Assembly: GCA_019744975.1 (NCBI GenBank)
Contig: JAIETP010000014.1
Location: forward strand, 124,001-188,000
DNA from: Burkholderiales bacterium
GTDB lineage: Bacteria; Pseudomonadota; Gammaproteobacteria; Burkholderiales; SG8-41
Length of the DNA: 64,000 bases
Direction of reading: 5' to 3'
The translations under genes were made by a program, and so were the position numbers. The notes under the pieces were generated by a model that was not told where the DNA came from, did not search any database, and was given only the letters and a program-made list of their open reading frames with translations. Positions 8,900 to 19,892 of the stretch are shown in pieces (position 1 is the stretch's first letter; every line of letters begins with the position of its first letter).

Positions 8900-10098
8900 G
8901 GACTGGGTCCGGCTCCCGGTAAGGCCAGGGCCTCGATGCGGGCAACGGCCTGGTCCGTCATTGTACCAACAGACGCATGACGTTGCGCCAGCGCAGCCGC
9001 ATTGCGGCGGAAGCTGTCGTCGGCAAGCATGGTGCGCAGTTCGGATGCGATGTCCGGCGCATTGTCGTCCGGATGCACGACACGCCCGGCACCGACACGC
9101 GCCACCGTACTGCCGAGCAGGTAATGTTCAAGGTGTTTGGGCAGCACCAGCACCGGGCGGCCGCCGTGCAGCATGCCCAGCGTGGTACCGACGTTGCCGT
9201 GGCACACGCACAAGCCGCACTCGGCCACCACGCGTCGGAAATCGAGCAATTGCGGTGCAAACTGCAGCCGTTCAGTGCCGTACTGTTCGGTCATTGCAGC
9301 ATTGCCTCCCAGCACATGCGCCAGGACCCGCGCGCCGCTGGCAGCCAGCGCCTGCAGTGCCGGCCCGATATGGCGGTAATCGGCGTGCAGGTAGGCAAAC
9401 ACCGGTTCGCCCGCGCCCCGTGGCCACAACGGCGCGGCCGTGCCGGTCGACAGCGACTGCAGCCCCAGGTAATCCCCGGATGGCCGCGCGACATAAACAT
9501 CCAGCTCGGGTACGCCGGAAAAAAAACATTCCGCACCGGCAAAAATCCCGTGCAGGGTGCGCAGTCGGTGGTGCGCCGCCAATTCCTGGTTGATTACCGC
9601 CAGTACGCGTTGATCACTGTCGGCGAGGCGTTCAGCCGGCACCGTCAGCCACGGCCGCATGTTGGGGGTGGGGGCCACAGCCGGAGGCACATTGAAAGTA
9701 CTGCCGATCACTGCGCGCGCAACACCCAGTCCGTGCGCCGCCAGCAGCGCGGTCGGTGCATGGTCGGCAATCACCACATCGGCGCCGACCGCACGGATCA
9801 GCGAACTCCACGCGGTCATCATCCCGCGCAGCATCGCCGGCTCCAGATAGCCGTAACGCATCAGGATCTCGGCGTAATTCAGCGGCGGGTCCTGCAGACC
9901 GCCATAGGTGTTCAGGCACAACGGCGCCTGATGCACGGTGATCGGCAGGCTGCCGACTGCCTTGACCGCGCCGGCGATCTCGCGCGCGGCAATATGCAGT
10001 TCGTGTCCACGCTTAATCAGCCGCGGTGCGAGGCCGAGAAACGGCCCGAGATGTCCGAAACCCGTGCCGAGTTCCCATGCCAGCAGGATGCGGCTCAC
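8896..10098 (-). CDS. GT1/UGT-like glycosyltransferase embedded between ruvC and ruvA
   Basis: N-terminal [26 protein letters not shown]-terminal [48 protein letters not shown] nucleotide-sugar-binding-like region; 4-nt overlaps with both neighbours. Confidence 0.8.
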   Translation of the reverse strand: MSRILLAWELGTGFGHLGPFLGLAPRLIKRGHELHIAAREIAGAVKAVGSLPITVHQAPLCLNTYGGLQDPPLNYAEILMRYGYLEPAMLRGMMTAWSSLIRAVGADVVIADHAPTALLAAHGLGVARAVIGSTFNVPPAVAPTPNMRPWLTVPAERLADSDQRVLAVINQELAAHHRLRTLHGIFAGAECFFSGVPELDVYVARPSGDYLGLQSLSTGTAAPLWPRGAGEPVFAYLHADYRHIGPALQALAASGARVLAHVLGGNAAMTEQYGTERLQFAPQLLDFRRVVAECGLCVCHGNVGTTLGMLHGGRPVLVLPKHLEHYLLGSTVARVGAGRVVHPDDNAPDIASELRTMLADDSFRRNAAALAQRHASVGTMTDQAVARIEALALPGAGPSP

Positions 10099-10631
10099 CG
10101 CAGGCGTCCCGCCCGACGCCGGCGTCCAATCCCGACGCCGCCATAACCCTGTCCACCATGCGCATGACAGATCGCGCAGGCCAGCGCGTCCGCGGCATCA
10201 GGGCTCGGATCACCGGCCAGTTTCAGCAGGCGCCGCACCATGGCCTGCACCTGTTCCTTTTTTGCCTTGCCAGCGCCGACCACGGCCTGCTTCACCTGCA
10301 GCGCGGTGTATTCGGCCACCGGCAATGCGCTGCCCACTGCAGCGCAGATCGCCGCACCACGGGCCTGGCCGAGCAGCAGCGTCGATTGCGGATTGATGTT
10401 GACGAACACCTGCTCGATCGCCACACACTGCGGGCGGGTGGTGGCGATCACTTCCTGCAAACCTTCGAGCAGCACCTTGATGCGCCGGGGCAGTTCACCC
10501 TCGCCGCTGCGGATGCAGCCGCTGGTGATATAAACGAGTTTCTGGCCGGTCTGTTCGATGACCCCGAAACCGGTGACGCGCAGACCGGGGTCAATGCCGA
10601 GAATACGAAGTGTGGAGGTCGCCGCGCTCAA
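10095..10631 (-). CDS. ruvC: crossover junction endodeoxyribonuclease RuvC
   Basis: [42 protein letters not shown]. Confidence 0.96.
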   Translation of the reverse strand: MSAATSTLRILGIDPGLRVTGFGVIEQTGQKLVYITSGCIRSGEGELPRRIKVLLEGLQEVIATTRPQCVAIEQVFVNINPQSTLLLGQARGAAICAAVGSALPVAEYTALQVKQAVVGAGKAKKEQVQAMVRRLLKLAGDPSPDAADALACAICHAHGGQGYGGVGIGRRRRAGRLR

Positions 10632-11359
10632 GCCGGCTCGTCGAGGACTGCGGTGGTGTACACCTCCTGCACGTCGTCGACGGCCTCGAGGGCGTCCAGG
10701 AGTTTTTGCATGCGCAGGGCATCATCGCCGGCCAATACATTGTCGGTCGTGGGTTTCATCGTCACCTCGGCCAGTTCCGGCTTGAACCCCGCCTTGCCGA
10801 GTGCGGCGCGCACCGCGGAAAACTCGGCGGGACCGGTGATGACCTCGATACTGCCATCCTCGTGCGTCTCCACGTCTTCGGCGCCGGCATCAATGGCCGC
10901 ATCCATCAGTTTGGCCTCATCCGTGCCGGGCGCGAACACCATCTGCCCGCAATGCCGGAACAGGAAGGCGACCGAACCGTCGGTGCCGAGGTTGCCGCCG
11001 TATTTGGTGAAGGCATGACGCACATCGGCCACGGTGCGGGTGCGGTTGTCGGTCATGCAATCGACCATCACCGCGGCACCGCCGATGCCGTAACCCTCGT
11101 AGCGGATTTCCTCGTAGTTCACACCCTCCAGCTCGCCGCTGCCGCGTTTGATCGCGCGCTCGACGTTGTCCTTGGGCATGTTGTTGTCATAGGCCTTGTC
11201 CATCGCCAGGCGCAGCCGCGGATTGGTGCCCGGATCGCCCCCGCCCAGACGCGCGGCCACGGTGATCTCCTTGATCAGGCGGGTGAATATCTTGCCGCGT
11301 TTGGCATCCTGCCGGCCTTTTCGGTGCTGGATGTTCGCCCACTTCGAATGTCCCGCCAT
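10628..11359 (-). CDS. YebC/PmpR (TACO1) family protein
   Basis: [32 protein letters not shown] family N-terminus. Confidence 0.95.
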   Translation of the reverse strand: MAGHSKWANIQHRKGRQDAKRGKIFTRLIKEITVAARLGGGDPGTNPRLRLAMDKAYDNNMPKDNVERAIKRGSGELEGVNYEEIRYEGYGIGGAAVMVDCMTDNRTRTVADVRHAFTKYGGNLGTDGSVAFLFRHCGQMVFAPGTDEAKLMDAAIDAGAEDVETHEDGSIEVITGPAEFSAVRAALGKAGFKPELAEVTMKPTTDNVLAGDDALRMQKLLDALEAVDDVQEVYTTAVLDEPA

Positions 11360-11430
11360 GAGTGTTCTGGTAACCCTGATAACCCGTTAGAATTGTTGAA
11401 ATTTTATCATAGCGAAATCAGGAACCCGCC

Positions 11431-12942
11431 ATGGCTGCTCCGTTGCTCGTCGCCAAATCCGAACATGATTTGTTCCTGCTTTCGGGCCTCGCCAACCGCC
11501 ACGGGCTGATCGCCGGCGCCACCGGGACCGGCAAAACCGTGACCCTGCAGCGCATTGCCGAAGGGTTCTCCAAAATCGGCGTACCGGTGTTCATGGCCGA
11601 CGTCAAAGGCGATCTTGCCGGTTTGTCGCAAAAGGGTGAGCCCAAGCCGAAGATCGAGGAACGCATCAAGCAGCTGGGCATCACCGATTTTGTCTACGAA
11701 CCCTGTCCGGTGGTGTTCTGGGATGCCTTCGGCACCCAGGGCCACCCGGTGCGGGCAACAATTTCCGAAATGGGCCCGCTGCTGCTGGCGCGGCTGCTCA
11801 ACCTGAATGACACCCAGCAGGGCGTGCTGACGCTGGTGTTCAAGATCGCCGACGACAACGGACTGCTGCTGCTCGACCTGAAGGACCTGCGCGCAATGCT
11901 GCAGCATGTCGGCGAAAACGCAAAAAACTTCACCACCCAGTACGGCAACGTTTCGGCGGCATCGATCGGCGCCATCCAGCGCGGCCTGCTCGAAATCGAA
12001 CAGCAGGGCGGCGACAAGTTTTTCGCTGAACCGGCGCTGAACATCCAGGACCTGATGCAGACCGATGCCAAGGGTCGCGGCGTGATCAATATCCTCGCCG
12101 CCGACAAGTTGATGAACTCGCCCAAGCTCTATGGGACATTTTTATTGTGGATGCTGTCCGAATTGTTCGAGCAACTGCCCGAAGTCGGCGATCCGGAAAA
12201 ACCCAAACTGGTGTTTTTTTTCGACGAAGCGCACCTGCTGTTCAGCGACGCGCCGCAGGCCCTGCTCGAAAAAATCGAACAGGTGGTGCGGCTGATCCGC
12301 TCCAAGGGAGTCGGCGTTTATTTTGTCACGCAGAATCCGCTGGACATTCCCGAGACCGTGCTCGGCCAACTCGGCAACCGCGTGCAGCATGCCTTGCGCG
12401 CGTTCACGCCCCGCGACCAGAAAGCGGTCAAGAGTGCCGCGACCACGCTGCGCGCCAATCCGAAACTGAACGTGGAAACGGCGATCACCGAACTCGGGGT
12501 TGGCGAAGCTTTGGTGTCATTTCTCGATGAAAAAGGCCGGCCCTGCATTGTCGAACGTGCATTCGTGCTGCCGCCGGGCAGCCGTCTCGGCGCAGTGTCA
12601 CCCGAGGAACGCGCAGCCATCATCAAGACCTCGCTGCTCGCCGGCACCTACGACAAAGTCGAGGATCGCGAATCCGCCTACGAAAAACTGGCGCAGCGTG
12701 TGCAGGAACAACCAGCAGCGGCGAATCCCGGCGCCACCGCGCCACAGAGTGACGCCGGCGGCGGGCTGCTCGGCGCGCTGGGTGGACTGCTCGGCGGCTC
12801 CACCGGTCCGCGCGGCGGACGGCGCGAAGGCGCCATCGAACTGGCGACCAAAAGCGCAGCCCGTGCCATCGGTTCGCAGGTCGGCCGCGAAATCATCCGC
12901 GGCGTGCTGGGCTCCATACTCGGCGGCGGGCGCCGCCGTTAG
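11431..12942 (+). CDS. HerA-like/DUF853 ATPase (YjgR-type)
   Basis: [17 protein letters not shown] Walker [13 protein letters not shown] Walker B, C-terminal Gly-rich tail. Confidence 0.88.
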   Translation: MAAPLLVAKSEHDLFLLSGLANRHGLIAGATGTGKTVTLQRIAEGFSKIGVPVFMADVKGDLAGLSQKGEPKPKIEERIKQLGITDFVYEPCPVVFWDAFGTQGHPVRATISEMGPLLLARLLNLNDTQQGVLTLVFKIADDNGLLLLDLKDLRAMLQHVGENAKNFTTQYGNVSAASIGAIQRGLLEIEQQGGDKFFAEPALNIQDLMQTDAKGRGVINILAADKLMNSPKLYGTFLLWMLSELFEQLPEVGDPEKPKLVFFFDEAHLLFSDAPQALLEKIEQVVRLIRSKGVGVYFVTQNPLDIPETVLGQLGNRVQHALRAFTPRDQKAVKSAATTLRANPKLNVETAITELGVGEALVSFLDEKGRPCIVERAFVLPPGSRLGAVSPEERAAIIKTSLLAGTYDKVEDRESAYEKLAQRVQEQPAAANPGATAPQSDAGGGLLGALGGLLGGSTGPRGGRREGAIELATKSAARAIGSQVGREIIRGVLGSILGGGRRR

Positions 12943-13866
12943 TTGCTGGTGTCAGACCCGCAACAATCCCGGCGCAATGCCTGGATCGGCATTGCCTGCG
13001 TACTCGCGGGCTCGGTTGCTTTTTCCGCCAAACCGGTACTGGTCAAGGCGGCATACCAGAACGGCATCGACACCATGTCGCTGCTCGCGCTGCGCATGTT
13101 ATTCGCGGCACCGCTGTTCCTGCTGATGGCCTGGTGGGCGGGACGCCCTGCCGTGGCATTCACCGCCCGCGAAATCGCCGGTATCGTCTTCCTCGGCTTT
13201 CTCGGCTACTACCTCGGCAGTTTTCTTGACCTGGCGGGACTGCAGTACATATCCGCGGGCTTCGGCCGGCTGATCCTCTATCTGTATCCCACGCTGGTGC
13301 TGCTGATGTCCGCGGCCTTCCTGCAGCAGCCCCTGCGCGGCCGGCAACTGGTGTCGCTGGGCCTGTCTTACGCCGGCATCGCACTGGTGTTCAGCGCGGA
13401 GGCGCAGCTCGGGGCGAGCCTGCCGCTGACCATCTGGGGCGCGCTGCTGGTATTCGGCAGCGCCGTCACCTATGCCACCTACCTGGTCGCGGGCAGCCGT
13501 CTGGTGCACAAGTTCGGCTCCATGCGTTTTTCCGCCTACGCTTCGTTGATCGCCACCGGCTTTGTCATTGCCCATTTCATGGCCATCCGCCCGCTGCAGG
13601 CGCTGGTGGTCGTGCCCGAGGTGTATGTACTGGTCGCCGTGCTCGCGGTTTTCGCCACGGTATTGCCGCTGTGGCTGATGGCCGAGGGCCTGAAACGCAT
13701 CGGCGCCAATCAGGTGTCACTGGTCGGTTGCGTCGGCCCGCTGGCGACCATGGCTTTTGCCTGGATGTTTCTCGGCGAAGCCATGACGCTGGTGCAACTC
13801 GCCGGCGCGGCACTGGTATTGGCCGGCGTACTGATCATTACGCTAAAGCCGCAAGCGACGCCCTGA
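12943..13866 (+). CDS. DMT superfamily (EamA) transporter
   Basis: about 10 TM segments; two EamA-like halves; TTG or GTG start directly after the preceding stop. Confidence 0.85.
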   Translation: MLVSDPQQSRRNAWIGIACVLAGSVAFSAKPVLVKAAYQNGIDTMSLLALRMLFAAPLFLLMAWWAGRPAVAFTAREIAGIVFLGFLGYYLGSFLDLAGLQYISAGFGRLILYLYPTLVLLMSAAFLQQPLRGRQLVSLGLSYAGIALVFSAEAQLGASLPLTIWGALLVFGSAVTYATYLVAGSRLVHKFGSMRFSAYASLIATGFVIAHFMAIRPLQALVVVPEVYVLVAVLAVFATVLPLWLMAEGLKRIGANQVSLVGCVGPLATMAFAWMFLGEAMTLVQLAGAALVLAGVLIITLKPQATP

Positions 13867-13881
13867 ATCTTTGATTGCGGA

Positions 13882-14664
13882 CTATTGCGCCGTGGCGACG
13901 CGGCCTTCGCAATGCTGGGCAAAACGCAGGCCGACAGGCATGTTTTCGGCGCAGGCCAGCAAGGGTTCGACATGCGAGTGGCGGTACTTCAGCGCGAACT
14001 CGCGGGCGGTATGGCCGTTACTCACCCGGATCAACGGGTCGGCACCGGCCACCAGCAACATGCGCACCACGTCGCGATGCCCCTGTATCGCCGCCATCAT
14101 CAGCGGGGTATTGATATAGACCCTGCCGTCTCTGGCATCGGCATCCAGGCGTGCGCCGCGATCAATCAGGAACCGCAACGCGCGCTGCCGGTTGTTGTAG
14201 GCGGCGTACGCCAGCGGGGTGTAACTGTTCGGGACATTCTCGAGGTTCGCGCCCGATTCGACCAGCAGGCGCACGGCGGCGTCATGGCGGTCGGTTGATA
14301 CATTGCCGTCGTCACGGAAATACGCCGCCAGCATCAGCGGCGTTTCATTGACCGGAGTACTGGCATTGAGATTGGCGCCGGCACTGATCAGGTAACGCAG
14401 GGTATCGACAGACCCGGCGCGTGCTGCAAGCGCGATCAATGGCGCGCCGGCGGAATAACCCGCGGCCGGCAATCTTTGATTGACGCTGATCACACCGCTG
14501 CTGACTGCCGCACGCAACGACGAAACGTCGTCCCGTTCGACGGCATTGACGATGCTTTCGGCGTCAATGCCGGAGCCGCCAATCCCCGCACAACCACCGA
14601 CGACCAGCGCGACTGCGAAGCCGCCCAATACGCGCGTTGCGCGCGTCACGAAGAAATTGCGCAT
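13882..14664 (-). CDS. ankyrin-repeat lipoprotein
   Basis: lipobox-like VVGGCAG near the N-terminus; ankyrin repeats (GAPLIALAARAGSVDTLRYLISAGANLNA..., NTPLMMAAIQGHRDVVRMLLVAGADP). Confidence 0.82.
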   Translation of the reverse strand: MRNFFVTRATRVLGGFAVALVVGGCAGIGGSGIDAESIVNAVERDDVSSLRAAVSSGVISVNQRLPAAGYSAGAPLIALAARAGSVDTLRYLISAGANLNASTPVNETPLMLAAYFRDDGNVSTDRHDAAVRLLVESGANLENVPNSYTPLAYAAYNNRQRALRFLIDRGARLDADARDGRVYINTPLMMAAIQGHRDVVRMLLVAGADPLIRVSNGHTAREFALKYRHSHVEPLLACAENMPVGLRFAQHCEGRVATAQ

Positions 14665-14734
14665 AGCCGCCTCCATATTGCAAAACTTCGGCCAAACTTC
14701 TTCGGCCAAACTTCGGATGCAACCCAGTATAGAC

Positions 14735-14885
14735 CTTAACAGTCTGTTGAAAAAGTGATGCGCGAGCGCGTGGGGAGCATAGCGACCAAGCGCACACGCG
14801 TACAAGCCGTTGATTTAACGAGAGTCGAGAAATCTTGTACGCCAGCGGATAACAACAATTTCGAGAGTTTCAACAAACTGTTAAG
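14735..14885. mobile_element. MITE-like element, 151 bp, 18-bp terminal inverted repeats
   Basis: CTTAACAGTCTGTTGAAA (14735-14752) versus TTTCAACAAACTGTTAAG (14868-14885), 17/18 inverted match; internal GCGTACAAG/CTTGTACGC stem; no ORF. Confidence 0.7.
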
Positions 14886-14946
14886 CCCGCGCTGAAAAAG
14901 CTACCGTAATCGACAATGTGAACTCTTCGGCCGGCCATGCCGCCGG

Positions 14947-16041
14947 TCAAACGTTGAAGCGGAAATGCATCACATCGCCATCCTTGACGATGTAATCCTT
15001 GCCCTCGAGGCGCATCTTGCCGGCCTCCTTGGCGGCCTGCTCGGTCTTCGCAACGACGTAATCATCGTAAGCAATCACTTCGGCGCGGATGAAGCCTTTT
15101 TCAAAATCGGTGTGGATCGCCCCGGCCGCCTGCGGCGCGGTGTCACCGCGGTGGATGGTCCAGGCCCGCACCTCTTTGGGGCCGACGGTGAAATAGGTCT
15201 GCAGTCCGAGCAACGTGTACCCGGCGCTGATGACGCGGTTGAGGCCGGGCTCTTTCATGCCCATGTCGGCAAGGAAAATCGCCTTGTCCTCGTCGCTCAT
15301 GTCGCCGATCTCGGCTTCGATCGCGGCGCACACGGCCACCACCGGTGCTTTTTCCTTTGCCGCCAGCGCCACCACGGCATCCAGGTGCGGATTGCCCTCG
15401 AAACCGCCCTCGCGCACGTTGGCGACATACATGGTCGGTTTGGCGGTGATCAGGCACAGCGGCTTCAGCACCACCCACTCCTCCGCGGACAGGTCCAGCG
15501 CCCGCACCGGGCGCGCTTCGTTGAGCGTGGCCTGGCATTTTTCCAGCACGGCCACCATGCGGGTGGCCTCTTTGTCAGTGCCGGACTTGGCCAGCTTCAC
15601 GGATTTTGCGAGCTGGCGCTCGACGGCCGTCAGATCGGCCAGCGCCAGTTCGGTGTTGATGATTTCGATGTCGTCCAGCGGATTGATGCGGCCGGCGACA
15701 TGCACCACGTTTTCATCTTCAAAGCAGCGTACGACATGCGCGATGGCATCGGTCTCGCGGATGTTGGCGAGAAACTGGTTGCCCAGCCCTTCGCCCTTCG
15801 ACGCCCCCGCCACCAGCCCGGCAATGTCGACAAATTCCACCGTCGCCGGCAACACCTTCTCCGGTTTCTGCAAGGCGGCCAGCGTATCCAGCCGCGGGTC
15901 CGGCACTTCGACAATGCCGACGTTGGGCTCGATGGTGCAGAAGGGATAATTCTCCGCCGCGATGCCGGCCTTGGTCAGCGCGTTGAACAGGGTGGATTTG
16001 CCGACGTTGGGCAGGCCGACGATGCCGCATTTCAATGCCAT
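14947..16041 (-). CDS. ychF: redox-regulated ATPase YchF (Obg-like)
   Basis: [21 protein letters not shown]-terminal TGS region [22 protein letters not shown]. Confidence 0.97.
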   Translation of the reverse strand: MALKCGIVGLPNVGKSTLFNALTKAGIAAENYPFCTIEPNVGIVEVPDPRLDTLAALQKPEKVLPATVEFVDIAGLVAGASKGEGLGNQFLANIRETDAIAHVVRCFEDENVVHVAGRINPLDDIEIINTELALADLTAVERQLAKSVKLAKSGTDKEATRMVAVLEKCQATLNEARPVRALDLSAEEWVVLKPLCLITAKPTMYVANVREGGFEGNPHLDAVVALAAKEKAPVVAVCAAIEAEIGDMSDEDKAIFLADMGMKEPGLNRVISAGYTLLGLQTYFTVGPKEVRAWTIHRGDTAPQAAGAIHTDFEKGFIRAEVIAYDDYVVAKTEQAAKEAGKMRLEGKDYIVKDGDVMHFRFNV

Positions 16042-16123
16042 GATTTTTGAACCGTAAAAAGTTGTTTATGGCTGCGCGGCGCACAGCCCGTTGCATGTTG
16101 ATTGATAAACCGTCCGCAATGAA

Positions 16124-16732
16124 TCATGCCGCGCCATCCGCAGTTTTGGTATGCAGACGAAGCATTGCTGCCTGCATGTCGCCGGCGGCGATCAAGGGCC
16201 ATACGTCCTGTGCCCGGGACAAGGCGTCATCAATCGCACGCTGCTCCTCGGCACGCGGCGCATGCAGCACGTAATCAACCACTTCCTGCTCGCTCGCCGC
16301 CAGTTCGCGCGGATGGCCGATGCCGATGCGCAGGCGCCAGAAGTCCTTGCTGCCGAGACGGGCGGCCACGCTGCGCACGCCGTTGCCGGAAGCGCTGCCG
16401 CCGAATTTCAGTTTGACCACGCCCGGGGCAAGATCCAGTTCGTCGTGTACGATCAGGATGTCCGCAGCTTCGATCTTGAAAAAATCCGCGAGTGCGCCGA
16501 CAGCGCGACCCGATTCGTTCATGTAAGTCGCCGGCTTCAGCAGCCAGATTTCGCCCGTACCACCGTCACCCTTATTGCCGGGAATTTTCGCGACTTCACC
16601 ATGAAAACGTGCCTCCAGGCGGCACTCGGCCCCGACCGACCGCGCCAGCGCGTCGATCCACCAGAAGCCCGCGTTATGTCGCGTGGCTGCGTATTTTTTT
16701 CCCGGATTTCCCAATCCGACTACCAGTTTCAT
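16124..16732 (-). CDS. pth: peptidyl-tRNA hydrolase
   Basis: VGLGNPGKKYAATRHNAGF, KPATYMNESGRAV. Confidence 0.95.
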   Translation of the reverse strand: MKLVVGLGNPGKKYAATRHNAGFWWIDALARSVGAECRLEARFHGEVAKIPGNKGDGGTGEIWLLKPATYMNESGRAVGALADFFKIEAADILIVHDELDLAPGVVKLKFGGSASGNGVRSVAARLGSKDFWRLRIGIGHPRELAASEQEVVDYVLHAPRAEEQRAIDDALSRAQDVWPLIAAGDMQAAMLRLHTKTADGAA

Positions 16733-16840
16733 GATGTCCGTTTGTTTACGTGCTTATTTATGCCGCTTGTTTAAGTCACTCATTCCCGCGCTTGTTTCCA
16801 AACCCGGATGATACACTAACCCATTGTTTTTATTATATTT

Positions 16841-16881
16841 TTAAAAGAAACGCCCGCCAGCATGAAGAGCTCTGGCGGGCG
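16841..16881 (-). terminator. Rho-independent terminator downstream of rplY
   Basis: perfect 10-bp stem CGCCCGCCAG/CTGGCGGGCG followed on the minus strand by TTTCTTTTAA. Confidence 0.8.
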
Positions 16882-16924
16882 CCGTTCGATCGCACCAGCC
16901 GCAAGCGGCCGGCAAGTCGCAGGA

Positions 16925-17638
16925 TTACTTCTTCTCGGCCGGTTTTTTGTCGCCGTCTTTCTTGTCGCCATCCTTCTTGTCGCCACCGGCTGCCGCACCT
17001 GCCGCAGCTTCCGGCGCCTGGGCCGTAATTTCGGTAACCGGCGCAGCCACCACTTCTTCAACTGCGATTTCTTTCGGCACCTGCACCGTGACCAGCGAGG
17101 CGTTGTCGGCCTTCACCTTGGGCAGCGGCTCAACACCCTTGGGCAGCACCAGATCGGACACGTGCAGCGAATGGCCAAGCTCGAGTCCTTTCAGGTCGAC
17201 TTCGATGTATTCCGGCAGGTCCGCCGGCAGACAGTGGATCTCGAGTTCATTGAGAATGTGCTGCACCACGCCCTTGCCAATCTTCACGCCCGGGCAGATA
17301 TCGGCGTTCATGAAGTGCAGCGGCACCGCCATGTGGATTTTTTTCTTCGGATCGACGCGCTGGAAATCGACGTGCTGCACCTGCTCCTTGAACGGATGCA
17401 TCTGGAAGTCACGCAGCAGCACGCGATCCTTGGCGCCTTCCAGCGTCATGTCGAGAATCGACGAATGAAATGCCTCCAGTTTCAGGTGGCGCAGCAGCGC
17501 CTTGTGGTCAAACTCGACACTTTGCGCGTCCTTGCCGGCGCCATAAATCACGCCGGGAACGCGACCCGTCGTACGCAGGCGGCGGCTCGCACCCTTGCCC
17601 TCTTTCGTACGCGGAAACGCAGTAACTTCGATCTTCAT
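16925..17638 (-). CDS. rplY: 50S ribosomal protein L25/general stress protein Ctc
   Basis: TKEGKGASRRLRTTGRVPGVIYG, QHVDFQRVDP; between pth and prs. Confidence 0.95.
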   Translation of the reverse strand: MKIEVTAFPRTKEGKGASRRLRTTGRVPGVIYGAGKDAQSVEFDHKALLRHLKLEAFHSSILDMTLEGAKDRVLLRDFQMHPFKEQVQHVDFQRVDPKKKIHMAVPLHFMNADICPGVKIGKGVVQHILNELEIHCLPADLPEYIEVDLKGLELGHSLHVSDLVLPKGVEPLPKVKADNASLVTVQVPKEIAVEEVVAAPVTEITAQAPEAAAGAAAGGDKKDGDKKDGDKKPAEKK

Positions 17639-17848
17639 TTTACTTCTCCAGTAGTTGCAGGAACCCGCGACCAGATTCCCGCGTTAAAAAGAAGCCGGGA
17701 TACTTTCCAGCCTCCACAAAACCCTTACTTCACCCAACCATATTCATTAGAAGGGCTCTTCCGGTGCGCCCGAGCACTTTGGGCGCCGTTCAACTTATGG
17801 CGCCGTCCTGCTTTCCGGTGCGCCGACGCCTCTCCGGCGCGGACCCAT

Positions 17849-18799
17849 CTACTCGACGAACAGGGAACTCACAGAATCCTCGGCACTGATGCGACGCATC
17901 GTTTCCGCCATCAGCCCGGACACCGTCAGCACGCGGATCTTCGCGCACCTGCGCGCCGCTTCCGTCAGCGGAATCGTATCGGTGACGACAATTTCGTCGA
18001 GCGCCGATCCTGTAATCCGCTCCACCGCCGAGCCTGACAGCACTGCATGCGTGCAATACGCCAGGACTTTTTCCGCACCGTGTTTTTTCAGCGCGGCGGC
18101 GGCCTCGCACAGCGTGTTCGCCGTGTCCACCATGTCATCGACGATCACGCAGGTACGTCCCTCGATTTCGCCGATGATGTTCATCACCGTCGCCACGTTC
18201 GGCCGCGGCCGGCGTTTATCGATGATCGCCAGATCAGCCTCCAGCCGTTTCGCCAGCGCCCGCGCCCGCACCACGCCGCCGACGTCGGGGGACACCACGA
18301 CGAGCTGCTTGAAATCGTGTTTCCAGACGTCGCCGAGCATGATCGGCCCGGAATAAATATTGTCCACCGGTATGTCGAAAAACCCCTGGATCTGTTCCGA
18401 ATGCAGATCCATGGTCAGCACGCGGTCCACACCCACGCTGCTCATCATGTTTGCCACCACCTTGGCGGTAATCGGCACCCGCGCCGAATTCGGCCGCCGG
18501 TCCTGCCGTGCATACCCCATGTACGGAATCGCCGCGGTGACACGCCCGGCCGAAGCCCGCTTCAGCGCATCCACCATCACCAGCAGTTCCATCAGGTTGT
18601 CGTTGGTCGGCGCGCAGATCGACTGCAGGATGAACACATCCTTGCCGCGGACGTTCTCGAGGATTTCCACCATCACCTCGCCGTCGCTGAAGCGCCCGAC
18701 CTTGGCACGGCCAATGTGAATGTCGAGATGGCTGACCACCGCCTCCGCGAGCCGCGGATTGGCGTTGCCGGTAAACACCATCAGCCTGTCTAGCGCCAC
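17849..18799 (-). CDS. prs: ribose-phosphate pyrophosphokinase
   Basis: [57 protein letters not shown] start near 18799, the listed ORF over-extends into the tRNA. Confidence 0.93.
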   Translation of the reverse strand: MALDRLMVFTGNANPRLAEAVVSHLDIHIGRAKVGRFSDGEVMVEILENVRGKDVFILQSICAPTNDNLMELLVMVDALKRASAGRVTAAIPYMGYARQDRRPNSARVPITAKVVANMMSSVGVDRVLTMDLHSEQIQGFFDIPVDNIYSGPIMLGDVWKHDFKQLVVVSPDVGGVVRARALAKRLEADLAIIDKRRPRPNVATVMNIIGEIEGRTCVIVDDMVDTANTLCEAAAALKKHGAEKVLAYCTHAVLSGSAVERITGSALDEIVVTDTIPLTEAARRCAKIRVLTVSGLMAETMRRISAEDSVSSLFVE

Positions 18800-18861
18800 C
18801 ACACACCCCCTGATAATTTGCGGCAAATCGTGCCTGCTGCAAACCTGCTGCAACAACCAAG

Positions 18862-18938
18862 TGGCTGGGGAAGAAGGATTCGAACCTTCGCATGCCGGAA
18901 TCAAAATCCGGTGCCTTAACCAGCTTGGCGATTCCCCA
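18862..18938 (-). tRNA. tRNA-Gln (anticodon TTG), CCA encoded
   Basis: reverse complement TGGGGAATCGCCAAGCTGGTTAAGGCACCGGATTTTGATTCCGGCATGCGAAGGTTCGAATCCTTCTTCCCCAGCCA folds as a cloverleaf. Confidence 0.96.
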
Positions 18939-18977
18939 ACCGAAACCTGCTTCTAAAATCCACTGCCGCCCTCGGCG

Positions 18978-19892
18978 TCAGTCGTCCAGCAATTCAGCCA
19001 ATCCGTACAAGGGATGCATATCCAGCCCCTGCGCAACAAAACCCTTCACGTCCGGTGGACAGGCCTGCAACGCCCGTCGCGCCCCAGACTCGCTGGCAAA
19101 GGCAGCAAACACACAGGCGCCGGATCCGGTCATCTGCGCCTCGCCGACCGATTTGAGCCATGCGAGATGTCTCGCGACCTCCGGGTACAGCCTGCAAACC
19201 AAGGGTTCGAGATCATTCCCGGCCGGCACGGAAAAGCCTTGTATTTTAATCGGTTCCGAGTCCCGTTTCAATTCCGGATGCTGGAAAATCCCGGCCGTGG
19301 CCACCGCCACCGGCGGCACCAGCACCAGATACCAGGCCGGCGCCACGGGCAGCGGCGCCAGGACTTCCCCCACCCCCCCGGCGAGGGCGGTCTGGCCGTA
19401 GATGAATACCGGCACATCGGCGCCCAGCGGCAATGCCAGATCCTGCAAACGCTTGCGCGACAATCCGGTACCCCACAAATGGTTCAGCGCCAGCAGCACG
19501 GTCGCAGCATCGGAGCTGCCGCCGCCCAGCCCGCCACCGAAGGGCAGGCGTTTTTCGACGGCAATATCCGCACCCAGCCTGGTTCCGGTCGCCACCTGCA
19601 GCGCGCGCGCCGCGCGCAAGGTCAGATCATCGGCTTCTGCAACCCCCGGCAAAGGGCGCAGGCGGGCAATGACGCCGTCACTTCGCGGTCGCAGCCGCAC
19701 GGTATCGCCATAATCGATGAAACGGAACACGGTCTGCAGCAGGTGATAACCGTCAGCCCGGCGACCGGTCACGCGCAACATCAGGTTGAGTTTTGCCGGC
19801 GCCGGGAAACCGGCCAGCCCGCTCAGTGCCGCGTCATTCATCGCCGGATCACCCGCCGCCCTGCAACCGCAATTCGTCGCGCCACTCGTCAA
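18978..19892 (-). CDS. ispE: 4-diphosphocytidyl-2-C-methyl-D-erythritol kinase
   Basis: PAPAKLNLMLRVTGRRADGYHLLQTVF, PFGGGLGGGSSDAATVLLALN GHMP kinase motif. Confidence 0.95.
   Translation of the reverse strand: MTSGATNCGCRAAGDPAMNDAALSGLAGFPAPAKLNLMLRVTGRRADGYHLLQTVFRFIDYGDTVRLRPRSDGVIARLRPLPGVAEADDLTLRAARALQVATGTRLGADIAVEKRLPFGGGLGGGSSDAATVLLALNHLWGTGLSRKRLQDLALPLGADVPVFIYGQTALAGGVGEVLAPLPVAPAWYLVLVPPVAVATAGIFQHPELKRDSEPIKIQGFSVPAGNDLEPLVCRLYPEVARHLAWLKSVGEAQMTGSGACVFAAFASESGARRALQACPPDVKGFVAQGLDMHPLYGLAELLDD

Noticed and set aside
15325-15345. GCGCACACGG-like match to the MITE core inside ychF
   Set aside because: Only about 9 bp within a conserved coding region; chance match.
17759-17824. 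Duplicated TTCCGGTGCGCC and GGCGCCGT blocks in the rplY-prs gap
   Set aside because: Short GC-rich repeats with 54-bp spacing and no clear structure; could be chance or terminator-like GC elements.
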